Source: Phycicoccus sp. Root101 (GTDB lineage Bacteria > Actinomycetota > Actinomycetes > Actinomycetales > Dermatophilaceae). Taken from it: a stretch of 64,000 nt of DNA. The position numbers and the translations under genes were made by a program. Positions 27,551-36,986 of this stretch are shown one piece after another (the first letter of the stretch is position 1; each line of letters begins with the position of its first letter). The notes below the pieces were generated by a model. That model was not told where the DNA came from and did no database searches. It saw nothing but the letters and a program-made list of their open reading frames with translations. The stretch spans positions 1-64,000 of the forward strand of contig NZ_LMCM01000001.1 in the NCBI RefSeq assembly GCF_001426245.1, read 5' to 3'.

Positions 27551-28387
27551 AGCCCGCCGGACGAGCGGCTCGAGCTCGGCGTGCAGCGCGGGCGCCGCCC
27601 CCACGACCATGTCCTGGTCGGGAGCCAGGTCGCCCAGCCCGGTGAAGACCCCGCCGGACTCGGTGAGCACCAGCCACGCAGCCGCCATGTCCCACGGGTT
27701 GAGGCCGCGCTCGAAGTAGCAGTCGAGGGTGCCGGCGGCCACGGCGCAGATGTCCAGCGCCGCGCTGCCGATCCGGCGGATGTCGCGCAGGTGCGGCAGC
27801 ACCTGCACGAGCAGGGTGGCCTGCCACAGCCGCCGACGGGTGTCGTAGCCGAAGCCCGTGCCCGCGAGCGCGTGGCCGAGTCCGGGCGGGTCGGCGATGA
27901 CGAGCCGGCGGGCGTCGCCGTCGCCTCGTCGCAGCCGGGCGCCCCCACCGAGGCGGGCGTGGAAGAGCTCCCCCGTGACCGGGTTCACGACGGCACCCGC
28001 GACCGGGCGCCACGCCCCCGGGGTCGTGGGGTCGCCGACGACGGCGGCGACGGACACGGCATACGAGGGGATGCCGTAGAGGTAGTTGACCGTCCCGTCG
28101 ATGGGGTCGACGACCCACGTGATCTCGGACTCGCGGTCGGTGCCGCCCTCCTCCTCGCCGAGGAAGCCGTCGCCCGGGCGGGCGGCCTGCAGCCGCGTGC
28201 GCAGGAGGTCCTGGGAGCGCTGGTCCATCACGGTCACGACGTCGGTGGCCGTGCTCTTGGTCTTGGAGACCCCGAGGTCGGCGGGCCGGTCGTCGACGAT
28301 GAGGCGACCGGCCTCGAGGGCGACCTCGACGGCGAGGCGTTCGAGCTCGACGAGGACCACGGCGTCCGGGACGGTCAGCGCGGACAC
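27527..28387 (-). CDS. suhB: Inositol monophosphatase family protein
   Basis: This 286-residue Mg2+-dependent phosphatase (Rv2701c/SuhB position) probably dephosphorylates inositol-1-phosphate for the synthesis of inositol lipids or mycothiol. The metal motifs GEEEGG, WVVDPIDGTVNY and NPWDMAAAWLVLTESGG are complete. The N-terminal KTKSTATDVVTVMD segment fits the family. GTG 28387 lies 2 bp after the ferrochelatase stop codon, so translation is coupled. A tandem repeat alters the last codons. Confidence 0.93.
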   Translation of the reverse strand: MSALTVPDAVVLVELERLAVEVALEAGRLIVDDRPADLGVSKTKSTATDVVTVMDQRSQDLLRTRLQAARPGDGFLGEEEGGTDRESEITWVVDPIDGTVNYLYGIPSYAVSVAAVVGDPTTPGAWRPVAGAVVNPVTGELFHARLGGGARLRRGDGDARRLVIADPPGLGHALAGTGFGYDTRRRLWQATLLVQVLPHLRDIRRIGSAALDICAVAAGTLDCYFERGLNPWDMAAAWLVLTESGGVFTGLGDLAPDQDMVVGAAPALHAELEPLVRRAVESVGGE

Positions 28388-28389
28388 GG

Positions 28390-29541
28390 TCAGTCCTGCC
28401 CGCACAACGCCGGCTTGGCGACCCGGAGGTTCGGGCAGCACCCCGGCGCGCACGTCGACCGCAACGGGTCGCGACCCGGCCAGGACGGCTGGACCGGCTG
28501 CTCCCCCCGGGCCACGGCGGCGCGCTCCTCGACGAGGTCGACCAGGCCGGAGACGAACTCCGGGTCGATGCCGACCGTGGGGACGCGCACCAGCTGGATG
28601 CCCAGCTTCTCCGCCGTGGCAGCCGCCTCGGTGTCGAGGTCGTAGACCACCTCCATGTGGTCGGAGACGAACCCGATCGGCGACACGACAACGACCTGCG
28701 CGCCCTCGGCCGCCAGCTCCTCGAGCCGGTCGTTGACGTCTGGCTCGAGCCACGGCTGGCTCGGCGGACCCGACCGCGAGCAGAACACGAGCTCACCGGA
28801 CAGGTCCGTGTCGAGCGTGGCGTTGACCTCGTCGGTGATCGCCGCACCGAGGGCGATGTGCTGGCGGCTGTAGGCGCTGCCGTCCTCGTCACCCGGGCCG
28901 GACGTCTCGTCCATGGCGGTGGGGATGGAGTGGGTGACGAACAGGAGCCGTATGGCGCCGGCGTCCGTCCCGCCGCGCAGCACCTCCCGCACGGACTCGG
29001 TGACGAGCCGGCTGTTGGTGCGCGAGAACCCCGGGTGGTTGGCGTAGGTGCGGATCTTGTCGATGGCGATGTCGATACCGGCCTCGGCGACCTCCGCCTG
29101 CGCCCCGGCGAGGTCCTCGCGGTACTGGCGGCAGGAGGAGTAGCAGGAGTAGGCGCTGGTCATCACCGTGACGAGCCGCGACAGGCCCTGGTCGTGGGCC
29201 TCGCGCAGCGCCTCCGGGACGAACGGCGTGAAGTTGCGGTTGCCCCAGATGACCGGCGTCGTGATGCCCCGACGGTCGAGCTCGCCGCGCAGCGCCGCGA
29301 TGAGGGCACGGTTCTGGTCGTTGATCGGGCTGCGGCCGCCGAACCCGTAGTAGTGCTCACCGACCTCCTCGAGCCGCTCGTCGGGGATGTTCTTGCCCGC
29401 GGTGACCGTCCGCAGGAACGGCAGGACGTCCTCCGGCTTCTCCGGCCCGCCGAAGGACAGCAGCAGGATCCCGTCGTAGGGCTCCAGCGGCGAGGCCTCC
29501 GGGCTGTTGTCGGCAGTGGGGTCGGGGTGGGGGGTGCTCAC
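28390..29541 (-). CDS. cpfC: Ferrochelatase, coproporphyrin type
   Basis: This 383-residue enzyme inserts Fe2+ into coproporphyrin III (the actinobacterial and Firmicute haem route) or protoporphyrin; older name hemH. LLLSFGGPEKPEDV starts the domain. GNRNFTPFVPEAL, SAYSCYSSCRQYR and FVTHSIPTAMDE carry the metal-site His, and SPIGFVSDHMEV follows. The C-terminus has four cysteines (CAPGCCPNL, then ALCG), as in actinobacterial enzymes with a [2Fe-2S] cluster. GTG 29541 overlaps the stop of the TRIC gene as GTGA. Confidence 0.93.
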   Translation of the reverse strand: MSTPHPDPTADNSPEASPLEPYDGILLLSFGGPEKPEDVLPFLRTVTAGKNIPDERLEEVGEHYYGFGGRSPINDQNRALIAALRGELDRRGITTPVIWGNRNFTPFVPEALREAHDQGLSRLVTVMTSAYSCYSSCRQYREDLAGAQAEVAEAGIDIAIDKIRTYANHPGFSRTNSRLVTESVREVLRGGTDAGAIRLLFVTHSIPTAMDETSGPGDEDGSAYSRQHIALGAAITDEVNATLDTDLSGELVFCSRSGPPSQPWLEPDVNDRLEELAAEGAQVVVVSPIGFVSDHMEVVYDLDTEAAATAEKLGIQLVRVPTVGIDPEFVSGLVDLVEERAAVARGEQPVQPSWPGRDPLRSTCAPGCCPNLRVAKPALCGQD

Positions 29542-30173
29542 GTGAGTTCTCCGGTTCGCAGGGGCTTGGGGGCGTGCACATCGAGGACGACGGCGATCAT
29601 GCGCACGGCGAAGACCAGGGCGACGCAGCCCCAGATCACCACCGGGCCGACCCGGTCGAAGTGGTGGGCGGTGACGACCAGGGCGGACCCCAGGAGGGCG
29701 GGCAGCGCATACATCTCCCGGCGCAGCACCTCGGGCACCTGCCCGGCGAGGACGTCGCGGACGATGCCGCCGCCGACGGCGGTGATGCCGCCGACGATCA
29801 CGGCCGTGAGGGGGTCCATCCCCGCATCGAGGGCCTTGAGCGACCCGCCGATCGCGAACACGGCCAGCCCGGCCGCGTCGAGCACCCGGACGAACCGCGA
29901 GATGCGTTCGATCCCGGGGTGGTAGACGAACGTCACGAGCCCGGCGACCAGGGCGCTGGTGAGGAGTCGCCAGTCGGAGATGCCCACCGGGGGCAGCGCA
30001 CCGATGAGGACGTCCCGCATCACCCCACCGCCGAGGGCGGCCGCACCGGACAGCACGAGGACCCCGAACAGGTCGAGGCGCTTCTTCACCGCGACGAGTC
30101 CACCGGACAACGCGAAGGCGAAGACGCCGACCAGGTCGAGGGCCAGTTGGAGATGGGGGTCGAAGGTGAGCAT
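29538..30173 (-). CDS. TRIC (trimeric intracellular cation channel) family protein
   Basis: This 211-residue membrane protein has seven hydrophobic segments arranged as two related halves, each with the signature GGGVMRDVL (about 47) or GGGIVRDVL (about 133). This is the UPF0126/TRIC fold, a homotrimeric K+-permeable cation channel. I chose ATG 30173 because the frame upstream of it is antisense to sepH. Its stop overlaps the ferrochelatase start (GTGA), which gives a coupled leftward unit TRIC-cpfC-suhB. Confidence 0.88.
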   Translation of the reverse strand: MLTFDPHLQLALDLVGVFAFALSGGLVAVKKRLDLFGVLVLSGAAALGGGVMRDVLIGALPPVGISDWRLLTSALVAGLVTFVYHPGIERISRFVRVLDAAGLAVFAIGGSLKALDAGMDPLTAVIVGGITAVGGGIVRDVLAGQVPEVLRREMYALPALLGSALVVTAHHFDRVGPVVIWGCVALVFAVRMIAVVLDVHAPKPLRTGELT

Positions 30174-30267
30174 CGCGAGGTCAAAACTACCCTCGCGGCG
30201 TGGTCGCTTCCTCGGCGAGGCCCGTGGTGGCAGAGTCGACCACGATGTGGCGATACGGGAGAAGGCA

Positions 30268-31584
30268 ATGCGCAACCTGCGGCTGATCGGTGTCCATGAG
30301 GACGGTCAGCAGCTGCTGCTGTCCGATTCCGGGGGCGAGCAGTTCAGCGTCCCCCTCGACGAGCCCCTGCGAGCGGCGGTCCGACGCGACCGTCCGCGCC
30401 TCGGCCAGCTCCAGATCGAGATCGACGGAGGCATGCGGCCTCGGGAGGTCCAGGCGATGATCCGCGCCGGCCTGAGTGCCGACGACGTCGCCGACCGCTC
30501 CGGGTGGACGGTGGAGAAGGTCCGTCGTTACGAGGGCCCGATCCTCGCCGAGCGCGAGTACGTCGCCGGCCTCGCCCGCGCCGTCAGGCTCCGCGGTCGC
30601 GCCGGTGCGGGGTCGACCACCCCCACCCTCTCGGCGCGCGTCAGTGCCCGGCTCTCCGGCCGTGGCGTCGACCCCGCGGCAGCGCTGTGGGACTCCGCCC
30701 GCAACGAGGCCGGCGAGTGGACGGTCCTCGTCACGTTCCCGGCCGGCGGCCGCGAGCGCGAGGCGCGCTGGCACTTCGACGTGCCGGCCCGCACCGTCAC
30801 CGCGGCCGACGACGAGGCGCGCTGGCTGAGCGAGGAGGACACCGGCAGCGGCGCCTCCCCCCTGCCGACCCCGCACCTCGCGACCCCGCCCGTCCGCGCC
30901 ACGACCGTGTATGACGTGGAGGCCGAGGGCGGCGTGCAGGCCACCCCGCGCCGCGCTGCTCCCCAGCGCACCGAGGAGCCCCTCGACCTCATGACCGCGA
31001 TGCGCGAGCGCGCGTCGCACCGGGGTCGCCCGCGCCGCCGCAAGGCGTCGGCGACGCAGACCCCCGGCGACGACGCCCCTCGTGAGGACGCGCTCCCCCT
31101 GGAGGATCTCGCCTACGACCCCGAGACGATGCCGCCGCCGCCCGCGGCGCGAGGCCCGCACCCGCTCGACCCCGTCGAGGAGTCCGCAGCGTCACGCGAC
31201 GACGCAGTGGTCCTCGAGGCACCCGACGAGGTCGTCCCCGACCCGGGGGTCGAGCCCTCGCTCGAGGCCGAGGCCGAGGTGGAGGTCGAGGACGTCGCCA
31301 CGGTCACCGACCCCGCTGTCGAGACCGCTGCCGCCCCCGAGCCGACTCCGGAACCCACTCCTGCGCCCGAACCCGCGGCCCAGCCCGAACCGGCCCAGCA
31401 GGTCGACCGACTGGGCGCCGTCGAGGCCGGGGCCGACGACCGGCACGAGGACGTCGGGCCTGCCGCGGAGAAGGCCGACCAGGACGACGCGCCTGCGGCG
31501 AAGCCGCGCCCGGCGAAGAAGGCCGGCCGACGCAGCGTCCCGAGCTGGGACGACGTCATGTTCGGGGCCAGGACCCGCGACTGA
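30268..31584 (+). CDS. sepH: Septation protein SepH
   Basis: This 438-residue actinobacterial cell-division protein stimulates FtsZ assembly. The N-terminal DUF3071 domain (about 1-165) contains a helix-turn-helix-like segment (GLSADDVADRSGWTVEKVRRYE). A long Pro/Glu/Ala-rich disordered region (about 190-415) follows, and the conserved C-terminal peptide RRSVPSWDDVMFGA ends it. ATG 30268 has GAGAAGG just upstream. It is convergent with thymidine kinase; the stops are 5 bp apart. Repeated EPTPEPTPAPEPAAQPEP in the linker is low complexity. Confidence 0.95.
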   Translation: MRNLRLIGVHEDGQQLLLSDSGGEQFSVPLDEPLRAAVRRDRPRLGQLQIEIDGGMRPREVQAMIRAGLSADDVADRSGWTVEKVRRYEGPILAEREYVAGLARAVRLRGRAGAGSTTPTLSARVSARLSGRGVDPAAALWDSARNEAGEWTVLVTFPAGGREREARWHFDVPARTVTAADDEARWLSEEDTGSGASPLPTPHLATPPVRATTVYDVEAEGGVQATPRRAAPQRTEEPLDLMTAMRERASHRGRPRRRKASATQTPGDDAPREDALPLEDLAYDPETMPPPPAARGPHPLDPVEESAASRDDAVVLEAPDEVVPDPGVEPSLEAEAEVEVEDVATVTDPAVETAAAPEPTPEPTPAPEPAAQPEPAQQVDRLGAVEAGADDRHEDVGPAAEKADQDDAPAAKPRPAKKAGRRSVPSWDDVMFGARTRD

Positions 31585-31589
31585 CTGGA

Positions 31590-32264
31590 CTACTGCTGCG
31601 GCACCGGGCACAGGTCGAGGTCGAACGGCAGCACGTCGGGCGACTCTGCTGCGGCCCGGGCCGCGGCGGAGTTCATCCGCCGCATGAAGTGGCGCCGGCA
31701 CAGCACCTCGTACTCCACGAGCGTCTCGCTGCCGGGCTTGGTGTCACCGACCACGACCTGCTCGCCCTCGACGACCATGACGCCGTCCACGACGCGCGCG
31801 TTGTGCGTGGCTCGCTTCCCGCACCAGCACAGCGCCTCGACCTGGAGCACCTGCACCTTGTCGGCGAGCTCGATCATGCGGCGCGAACCCGGGAACAGCT
31901 GGGTGCGGAAGTCGGCGGTGATGCCGAACGCGAACACGTCGATCGCCATCTCGTCGACGAGGCGGGCGAGCTGCTCCACCTGCACCGGTGTGTAGAACTG
32001 CACCTCGTCGCAGATGAGGTAGTCCACCCGCACGCCGTTCGTGGCGTGCTCGACGACCGCGTCCCAGAAGTCGAGGTCGTCGCCCACCTCGTGGGCCGCC
32101 GTGGAGAGACCGAGCCGCGACGAGAGCACGTCGGTCCCGGCGCGGTCCATCTTCGTGTAGATCAGGCCGGACCGGCCGCGGGCCTGGTGGTTGTGGTCCA
32201 TCTGGAGGGCAAGGGTCGACTTGCCGCAGTCCATGGTCCCGGAGAAGAAGACGAGCTCAGCCAC
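31590..32264 (-). CDS. tdk: Thymidine kinase
   Basis: This 224-residue type II thymidine kinase of the salvage pathway uses ATP and thymidine to give dTMP. The P-loop FFSGTMDCGKST is at 6-17, the DEVQF catalytic motif (YLICDEVQFYT) follows, and zinc ligands are CWCG and CRRH. GTG 32264 has TAGGGT 8 nt before it. That -10 box overlaps the stop codon of the preceding phosphodiesterase gene, so tdk can be transcribed both alone and with its upstream neighbours. The C-terminus is extended by about 25 residues. Confidence 0.95.
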   Translation of the reverse strand: MAELVFFSGTMDCGKSTLALQMDHNHQARGRSGLIYTKMDRAGTDVLSSRLGLSTAAHEVGDDLDFWDAVVEHATNGVRVDYLICDEVQFYTPVQVEQLARLVDEMAIDVFAFGITADFRTQLFPGSRRMIELADKVQVLQVEALCWCGKRATHNARVVDGVMVVEGEQVVVGDTKPGSETLVEYEVLCRRHFMRRMNSAAARAAAESPDVLPFDLDLCPVPQQ

Positions 32265-32272
32265 GAGGGAAC

Positions 32273-32278
32273 ACCCTA
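32273..32278 (-). promoter_or_regulatory. -10 box of tdk, leaderless layout
   Basis: TAGGGT, read leftward, overlaps the TAG stop of the upstream gene and ends 8 nt before the tdk GTG. Confidence 0.55.
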
Positions 32279-33496
32279 GGCGGTGTCCCGGGCCGGCACG
32301 TGGAAGAGGGGTATGGCGGACTCGTCCGCCGTCAGCGAACCGTGCAGCCCCACCAGCGCGAGCAGCTCGGGCCGCGCCCGCCGGGAGTCCACGATGGCGA
32401 AGTTGTCGCGCATGGCGACGACGACGTCACCGATGCGGGCCAGGTTCTCGGCGCTCACCGGCCCGAACCACCCTTCGCGGATCGCCTCCTCCCGTGACCT
32501 GATCCAGGCCCGCTCGCGCACGCGCTCGACCCAGACCTGCTCGACGTCGGCCGCCGCGCCGTCCTCGCAGTAGAGCTGCAGGGCCCGGGCCTCGCCCCCG
32601 ACGTGGCGCACCCCCGCCGCCAGCTCGGGGTCGTGGGCCAGGTCGATGCGCAGGGCGTGCGGGGCGTCCACCATGCCGTGGTCGGCGGTGACGTAGACGG
32701 CGGTGTCCGACGGGACGGAGCGGCACAGGCGGGCCAGCTCGGCGTCGATCGCCTCGAGCTCGTCGCCCCACTCCCACGACTGGCACCCGTGCACGTGCCC
32801 GACCTTGTCGAGCTCACCCCAGTACAGGTAGACCAGCGAGCGCTTCGACGCCCGCACGGCCGCCACCGAGGCGTCCACCCGCGACTCGAGCGTGTCGGCC
32901 GCCTTGAACCGGCCGCCGCGCAGCGCCGCCCGGGTCAGGCCGGACCCGTCGAAGAACCCGGGACCGATGCGGGTGACCGACACCCCCGCCCGCTCGACCT
33001 GCTCGAACACGGTGGGCTGCGGCTGCCAGGTCAGCGGGTCGGGTCCGTCCTCCCACGACAGCTGGTTGACGAGGCGGTCCTCCCCAGGGACCAGCACCTC
33101 GTACCCGAGCAGCCCGTGGCTGCCCGGAGGGAGCCCGGTGCCGAACGTCCCCATCGACGTCGCCGTCGTCGACGGGAACCCCGCCGTGATCCGGTATGCC
33201 GCGGGGAGCAGGGACCGCAGGAACGGTGCGTGACCTCCGCGGCGACGGATCAGCTCGTACCCGAGCCCGTCGACGAGGACGACCACGGCACGGCGCGACG
33301 GGCCGAAGGCCAGGCCGGAGTTGCCGGCCTCGTCCAGCCCGTCCGGGCCCGTGCTGGCAGGGCCGGTCGGCTGCGTCGAGCTGCCGGCCAGGGCACCGGC
33401 GAACCGGTCCACTCCGAGCGTCGCCGCCACCGCCGGCAGGACTCCTGCGAGTCCCGCCGCGTCGTAGCGCGGGTGGAGCAGACCTTCGTGGGGCAC
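32276..33496 (-). CDS. Alkaline-phosphatase-fold phosphodiesterase / nucleotide pyrophosphatase
   Basis: This 406-residue metal-dependent hydrolase has metal ligands in VVLVDGLGYELI. The nucleophile Thr lies in FPSTTATSMGTFGTG, with further ligands in WGELDKVGHVHG and VTADHGMVD. This matches the type I phosphodiesterase/nucleotide pyrophosphatase family. There is no signal peptide, so it acts in the cytoplasm, on an unknown phosphodiester or pyrophosphate. It follows DUF5998 by 66 bp and precedes tdk, in a leftward cluster conserved in actinobacteria. Confidence 0.88.
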   Translation of the reverse strand: MPHEGLLHPRYDAAGLAGVLPAVAATLGVDRFAGALAGSSTQPTGPASTGPDGLDEAGNSGLAFGPSRRAVVVLVDGLGYELIRRRGGHAPFLRSLLPAAYRITAGFPSTTATSMGTFGTGLPPGSHGLLGYEVLVPGEDRLVNQLSWEDGPDPLTWQPQPTVFEQVERAGVSVTRIGPGFFDGSGLTRAALRGGRFKAADTLESRVDASVAAVRASKRSLVYLYWGELDKVGHVHGCQSWEWGDELEAIDAELARLCRSVPSDTAVYVTADHGMVDAPHALRIDLAHDPELAAGVRHVGGEARALQLYCEDGAAADVEQVWVERVRERAWIRSREEAIREGWFGPVSAENLARIGDVVVAMRDNFAIVDSRRARPELLALVGLHGSLTADESAIPLFHVPARDTA

Positions 33497-33562
33497 GGCC
33501 TACGCCGTCGCCGTCAGGGAGACCGGCCGGCGGCGGGGCACGGACGTGGGAGGAGGCACGGG

Positions 33563-34174
33563 TCAGCTGCCGATGCTCGTCGACAGCGCCTGTGCGAAGT
33601 CCAGTGCCTGCTGGAGGGCGACCTCACCCTCGGCGTCGGCGCTGATGCGCAGGGAGATGTCGTCCGAGGCGACGCTGCCCTCGTAGCCGTGGTCGGCGTC
33701 GCAGTCGGGGTCGGCGCAGGAGGCGGGCATCAGGTCGATGCGGCTCACCGCTCCCCAGCCGAGGGTGAGCGTGATCTCGCGACCGAGCGACCCGGGCTGG
33801 TAGTCCTGGGGGCGCGCGACGACGTGGGTGACCATAACTCCACGGACCGCGCTGAGCGGGACGCTCTCGGTGGTCGCCGTCGCCACGTCCTCCTGGCCCG
33901 GCCCGCCGTCGGTGTGGTCGTCCGCGTGGGCGATGACCAGGCGGCTCATGGTCAGGGCCAGGACCGTGATGTGGCGGCGCACCACGTCGTGGTCGAAGGT
34001 CGTCTCCTGGTGCACGAGGTGCGACACGACCTCGTCCCCACCGAGGGCCGCGCGGACGACGTCACCGACGAGGGCCGGGTAGTAGCCGGCCTGCTGGATC
34101 GCTCGGGTGAGGTCGTCGGGGAGAGCCAGCGGCGGCGGTGCGGGGTGGGAGGAGGTGGAGCCCATAACGCCCAT
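33563..34174 (-). CDS. DUF5998 protein
   Basis: This 203-residue soluble protein of the DUF5998 family has a core beginning LPDDLTRAIQQAGYYPALVGDVV. SHLVHQETTFDHDVVRRHITVL lies mid-way, in two segments, and a CADPDCDADHGYEG loop could bind metal. The function is unknown. Two ATG starts are possible, 34174 and 34165; neither has a strong ribosome-binding site. It lies between the GNAT-acyl-CoA ligase and phosphodiesterase genes on the same strand. Confidence 0.85.
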   Translation of the reverse strand: MGVMGSTSSHPAPPPLALPDDLTRAIQQAGYYPALVGDVVRAALGGDEVVSHLVHQETTFDHDVVRRHITVLALTMSRLVIAHADDHTDGGPGQEDVATATTESVPLSAVRGVMVTHVVARPQDYQPGSLGREITLTLGWGAVSRIDLMPASCADPDCDADHGYEGSVASDDISLRISADAEGEVALQQALDFAQALSTSIGS

Positions 34175-34250
34175 CCTGCCCTAGTACGCGGCCCCCTGCC
34201 GGTGGCCGGCCCGTGCCGGGGGTCCCGCACCAGCGTGACCTGCGGTGATG

Positions 34251-36917
34251 TCAGGTCAGGGTGCGTCGGCCCGGGTCCTTGCGACGAGGCGTGGGGGCCA
34301 CCACGGCCTCGGCGCCGAGCACGTCGACCCCGGAGGGGTGGGCGTTGACCGGGTTGAGCACGAGGCTCGAGACCTCGGGCAGGTTGTCCGCGAGCACCGA
34401 GACGCGGGCGATGAGGTCGGCGAGTGCCGCGCGGTGGACCGGGGTCGACCCCCGGTGGCCGTGCAGCATCGGCGAGGACTTGACCGAGGAGATGAGGTCG
34501 GAGACGTCGACGTCGGTGAGCGGCGGGATGCGGTGGCCGATGTCGCCGAGCAGGTCGGTGGGCGGCCCCGCGATGCTGAACGACACGACGGGCCCGAACA
34601 GCGGGTCCTCGTCGGAGCGCACCACGCAGGAGACGCCGGGGGTGGCCATCCGCTGGACGACGAACGAGTTGGCGGACAGCGGCGCGAGCCGTTCGGTGAG
34701 ACCGGCGAAGGCCTCGCGCACCTGGCCCTCGGTGCGCAGGTCGACCCGGATCCCCGACAGGCCCGGCTGGTGGCGCATGAGGGGGGCGACCGACTTGATC
34801 ACCACGGGGTAGCCGACGGCCTCGGCCGCCGCCACCGCGTCGTCGACGGTCCGGGCCGGCACGCTCCCCCACAGGTCGACGCCGTAGGCCGACAGCAACG
34901 AGGTGACCTCGGCATGGGTGAGGCGGCGCCCCTCGGGCGACTCGGTGAGGACGCGTTCGACCAGGGCCTCGGCCGCCTCGCGGTCGATCCCGACGGGGTT
35001 GACCTGCACCCCCCGGTCCTTGGAGCGCCACTCGGAGTACCGGGTGGCTGCGGCCAGGGCCCGCACCGCGTCCTCGGGCATCGCATAGGCCGGGACGACC
35101 TCGACCCGTCCTGCGCCCGGCTGGTCGGACAACCGGTCGAGCACACCCCGCATCCCGAGGAACGTTGCGAGACAGGGCTTGTCGGAGGCGATCGCCGCAT
35201 CGCGCACCGCCGCGGCCACCTCGGCGTCCTCGGTGACCAGGGGCGGGATGAAGCAGGTGAGGACGCTGTCGACCTCTGGGTCGCCGAACGCGTCGGCCAG
35301 GGCGGCGGCGAAGTGCTCACCCCTGGCGTCGCTGGGCAACGACACCGGTCCGTGCGCCACCTCGAGCCCCCAGCTCACGCAGGCCTCGGCGGTGAGCGCG
35401 CCCAGGGCGTCGGAGTTGCCGACGATCGCGACCCGGTTGCCCTGGGGCAGGGGTTGGTGCACCACGAGCTGGGCGACGTCGAACATCTGGTGGACGTTCT
35501 CGACCCGGATGACACCGGCCTGGCGCAGCATCGCGTCGAACGCCTCGGGGCGCACCCGGGTGGGCCGCGCCCGGTGGCCGGGTGGCACGCCATACGACGA
35601 CACCCCGGACTTGACGACGATGACCGGCTTGGTCGTGGCGAGCCGGCGCGCGATGCGCGAGAACTTGCGCGGGTTGCCCATGGACTCGAGGTAGAGCCCC
35701 ACGGCGTCGGTGTCGTCGTCGTCGATCCAGTACTGCATGAAGTCGTTGCCGGAGACGTCGACGCGGTTGCCGGCGGAGGCGAACACCGAGATCCCGAGCC
35801 CGCGGCGGGCGGCGGACGCGAGGACGGCGATGCCGAGCGCCCCGCTCTGCGCGAAGAGCCCGAGTCGTCCGGCCGGGGGCAGCTCGGGGGCGAGGGAGGC
35901 GTTGAGGCGCACGCTCGGGTGGTTGTTGATGACGCCGAAGGAGTTGGGTCCGAGGACCCGCATGCCCGCGGCCCGCGCGGTGGCCAGCAGCTCGCGCTGC
36001 AGCTCCTCCCCCGCCGGTCCTGCCTCGGCGAACCCGGCCGACACCACGAGCAGCGTCTTCACGCCCGCCTCCGCGCAGTCGGCGACGACGTCGAGGACCT
36101 CCTCGGCGGGCACGGCGACCACGGCCAGGTCGACCTCGTCGGGGATCTCGGAGACACGGGCGTGCGCGTGCAGCCCGAGCACCTCCATGGCCTCGCGGTT
36201 GACGGCGTACACCGCGCCGTTGAAGCCGGCCGACTGGATGTTGGACAGGATGTGGTGGCCGATCGAGTCGCTGCGCCGGCTCGCGCCGACCACGGCGATG
36301 GTGTCGGGGAAGAGCACCGAACGCATGCTCACCGACTCCGCGCGGTGCTCCCGCGACAGCCGCACGGCCTCGGACCGTTCGGTGGGCCGGATCTGGAACC
36401 GCACCGAGACCACGCCGTCCTCGAAGCGCCGGCTGACCTCGTACCCCGCCTCGCTGAAGACCGAGATCATCTTGCGGTTCTGCGGGAGCACCTCGGCGGT
36501 GAACTCCTCGATGCCCGACTCCCAGGCGATCACCGCGAGGTGTTCGAGCAGGACCGAACCGATCCCCTTGCCCTGGAAGGAGTCGGAGATGTTGAAGGCC
36601 ACCTCCGCGCTCGTCGCGGTGATCTTGTCGTAGCGACCGATGCCGATGATCGCGCCGCGCACGGTGGCGACGAGGGCAACACGGTCGTGGTAGTCCACGT
36701 TGGTGAACCGCGTGACGTCGCGGTCGCTGAGCTTGCGCAGCGGCGCGAAGAACCGCATGTAGATCGACTCGTCGGATTGCCCCGCGTGGAACCGGTGCAC
36801 GGCCTCGACGTCGGACGGCGTGATCGGCCGCAGGTGGGCGACCGAGCCGTCGCGGAGCACGACGTCGGCCTCCCACTGCGTCGGGTACCCCACAGGGCGC
36901 CCTGCGGCCTCGGTCAT
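34251..36917 (-). CDS. GNAT acetyltransferase / NDP-forming acyl-CoA ligase fusion
   Basis: This 888-residue protein has an N-terminal GNAT domain (about 15-180, acetyl-CoA loop SFQGKGIGSVLLEHLAVIA). An NDP-forming acyl-CoA synthetase core follows: CoA-binding IAVVGASRRSDSIGHHIL from about 200, two flavodoxin-like subdomains, then ATP-grasp-like VKSVAPLMRHQPGLSG near the C-terminus. This is the Pat/AcuA-like protein lysine acetyltransferase class that regulates acyl-CoA synthetases, with GNAT in front rather than behind as in Salmonella Pat. I chose ATG 36917; 14 more codons upstream are possible. It lies 69 bp after the beta-propeller gene. Confidence 0.88.
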   Translation of the reverse strand: MTEAAGRPVGYPTQWEADVVLRDGSVAHLRPITPSDVEAVHRFHAGQSDESIYMRFFAPLRKLSDRDVTRFTNVDYHDRVALVATVRGAIIGIGRYDKITATSAEVAFNISDSFQGKGIGSVLLEHLAVIAWESGIEEFTAEVLPQNRKMISVFSEAGYEVSRRFEDGVVSVRFQIRPTERSEAVRLSREHRAESVSMRSVLFPDTIAVVGASRRSDSIGHHILSNIQSAGFNGAVYAVNREAMEVLGLHAHARVSEIPDEVDLAVVAVPAEEVLDVVADCAEAGVKTLLVVSAGFAEAGPAGEELQRELLATARAAGMRVLGPNSFGVINNHPSVRLNASLAPELPPAGRLGLFAQSGALGIAVLASAARRGLGISVFASAGNRVDVSGNDFMQYWIDDDDTDAVGLYLESMGNPRKFSRIARRLATTKPVIVVKSGVSSYGVPPGHRARPTRVRPEAFDAMLRQAGVIRVENVHQMFDVAQLVVHQPLPQGNRVAIVGNSDALGALTAEACVSWGLEVAHGPVSLPSDARGEHFAAALADAFGDPEVDSVLTCFIPPLVTEDAEVAAAVRDAAIASDKPCLATFLGMRGVLDRLSDQPGAGRVEVVPAYAMPEDAVRALAAATRYSEWRSKDRGVQVNPVGIDREAAEALVERVLTESPEGRRLTHAEVTSLLSAYGVDLWGSVPARTVDDAVAAAEAVGYPVVIKSVAPLMRHQPGLSGIRVDLRTEGQVREAFAGLTERLAPLSANSFVVQRMATPGVSCVVRSDEDPLFGPVVSFSIAGPPTDLLGDIGHRIPPLTDVDVSDLISSVKSSPMLHGHRGSTPVHRAALADLIARVSVLADNLPEVSSLVLNPVNAHPSGVDVLGAEAVVAPTPRRKDPGRRTLT

Positions 36918-36986
36918 GCGGCCTCGCTCGCGGCCCGACTCATGCACGAAGCATGGCACGAGCCTGCACCCGGGTGGGTGACCGGC

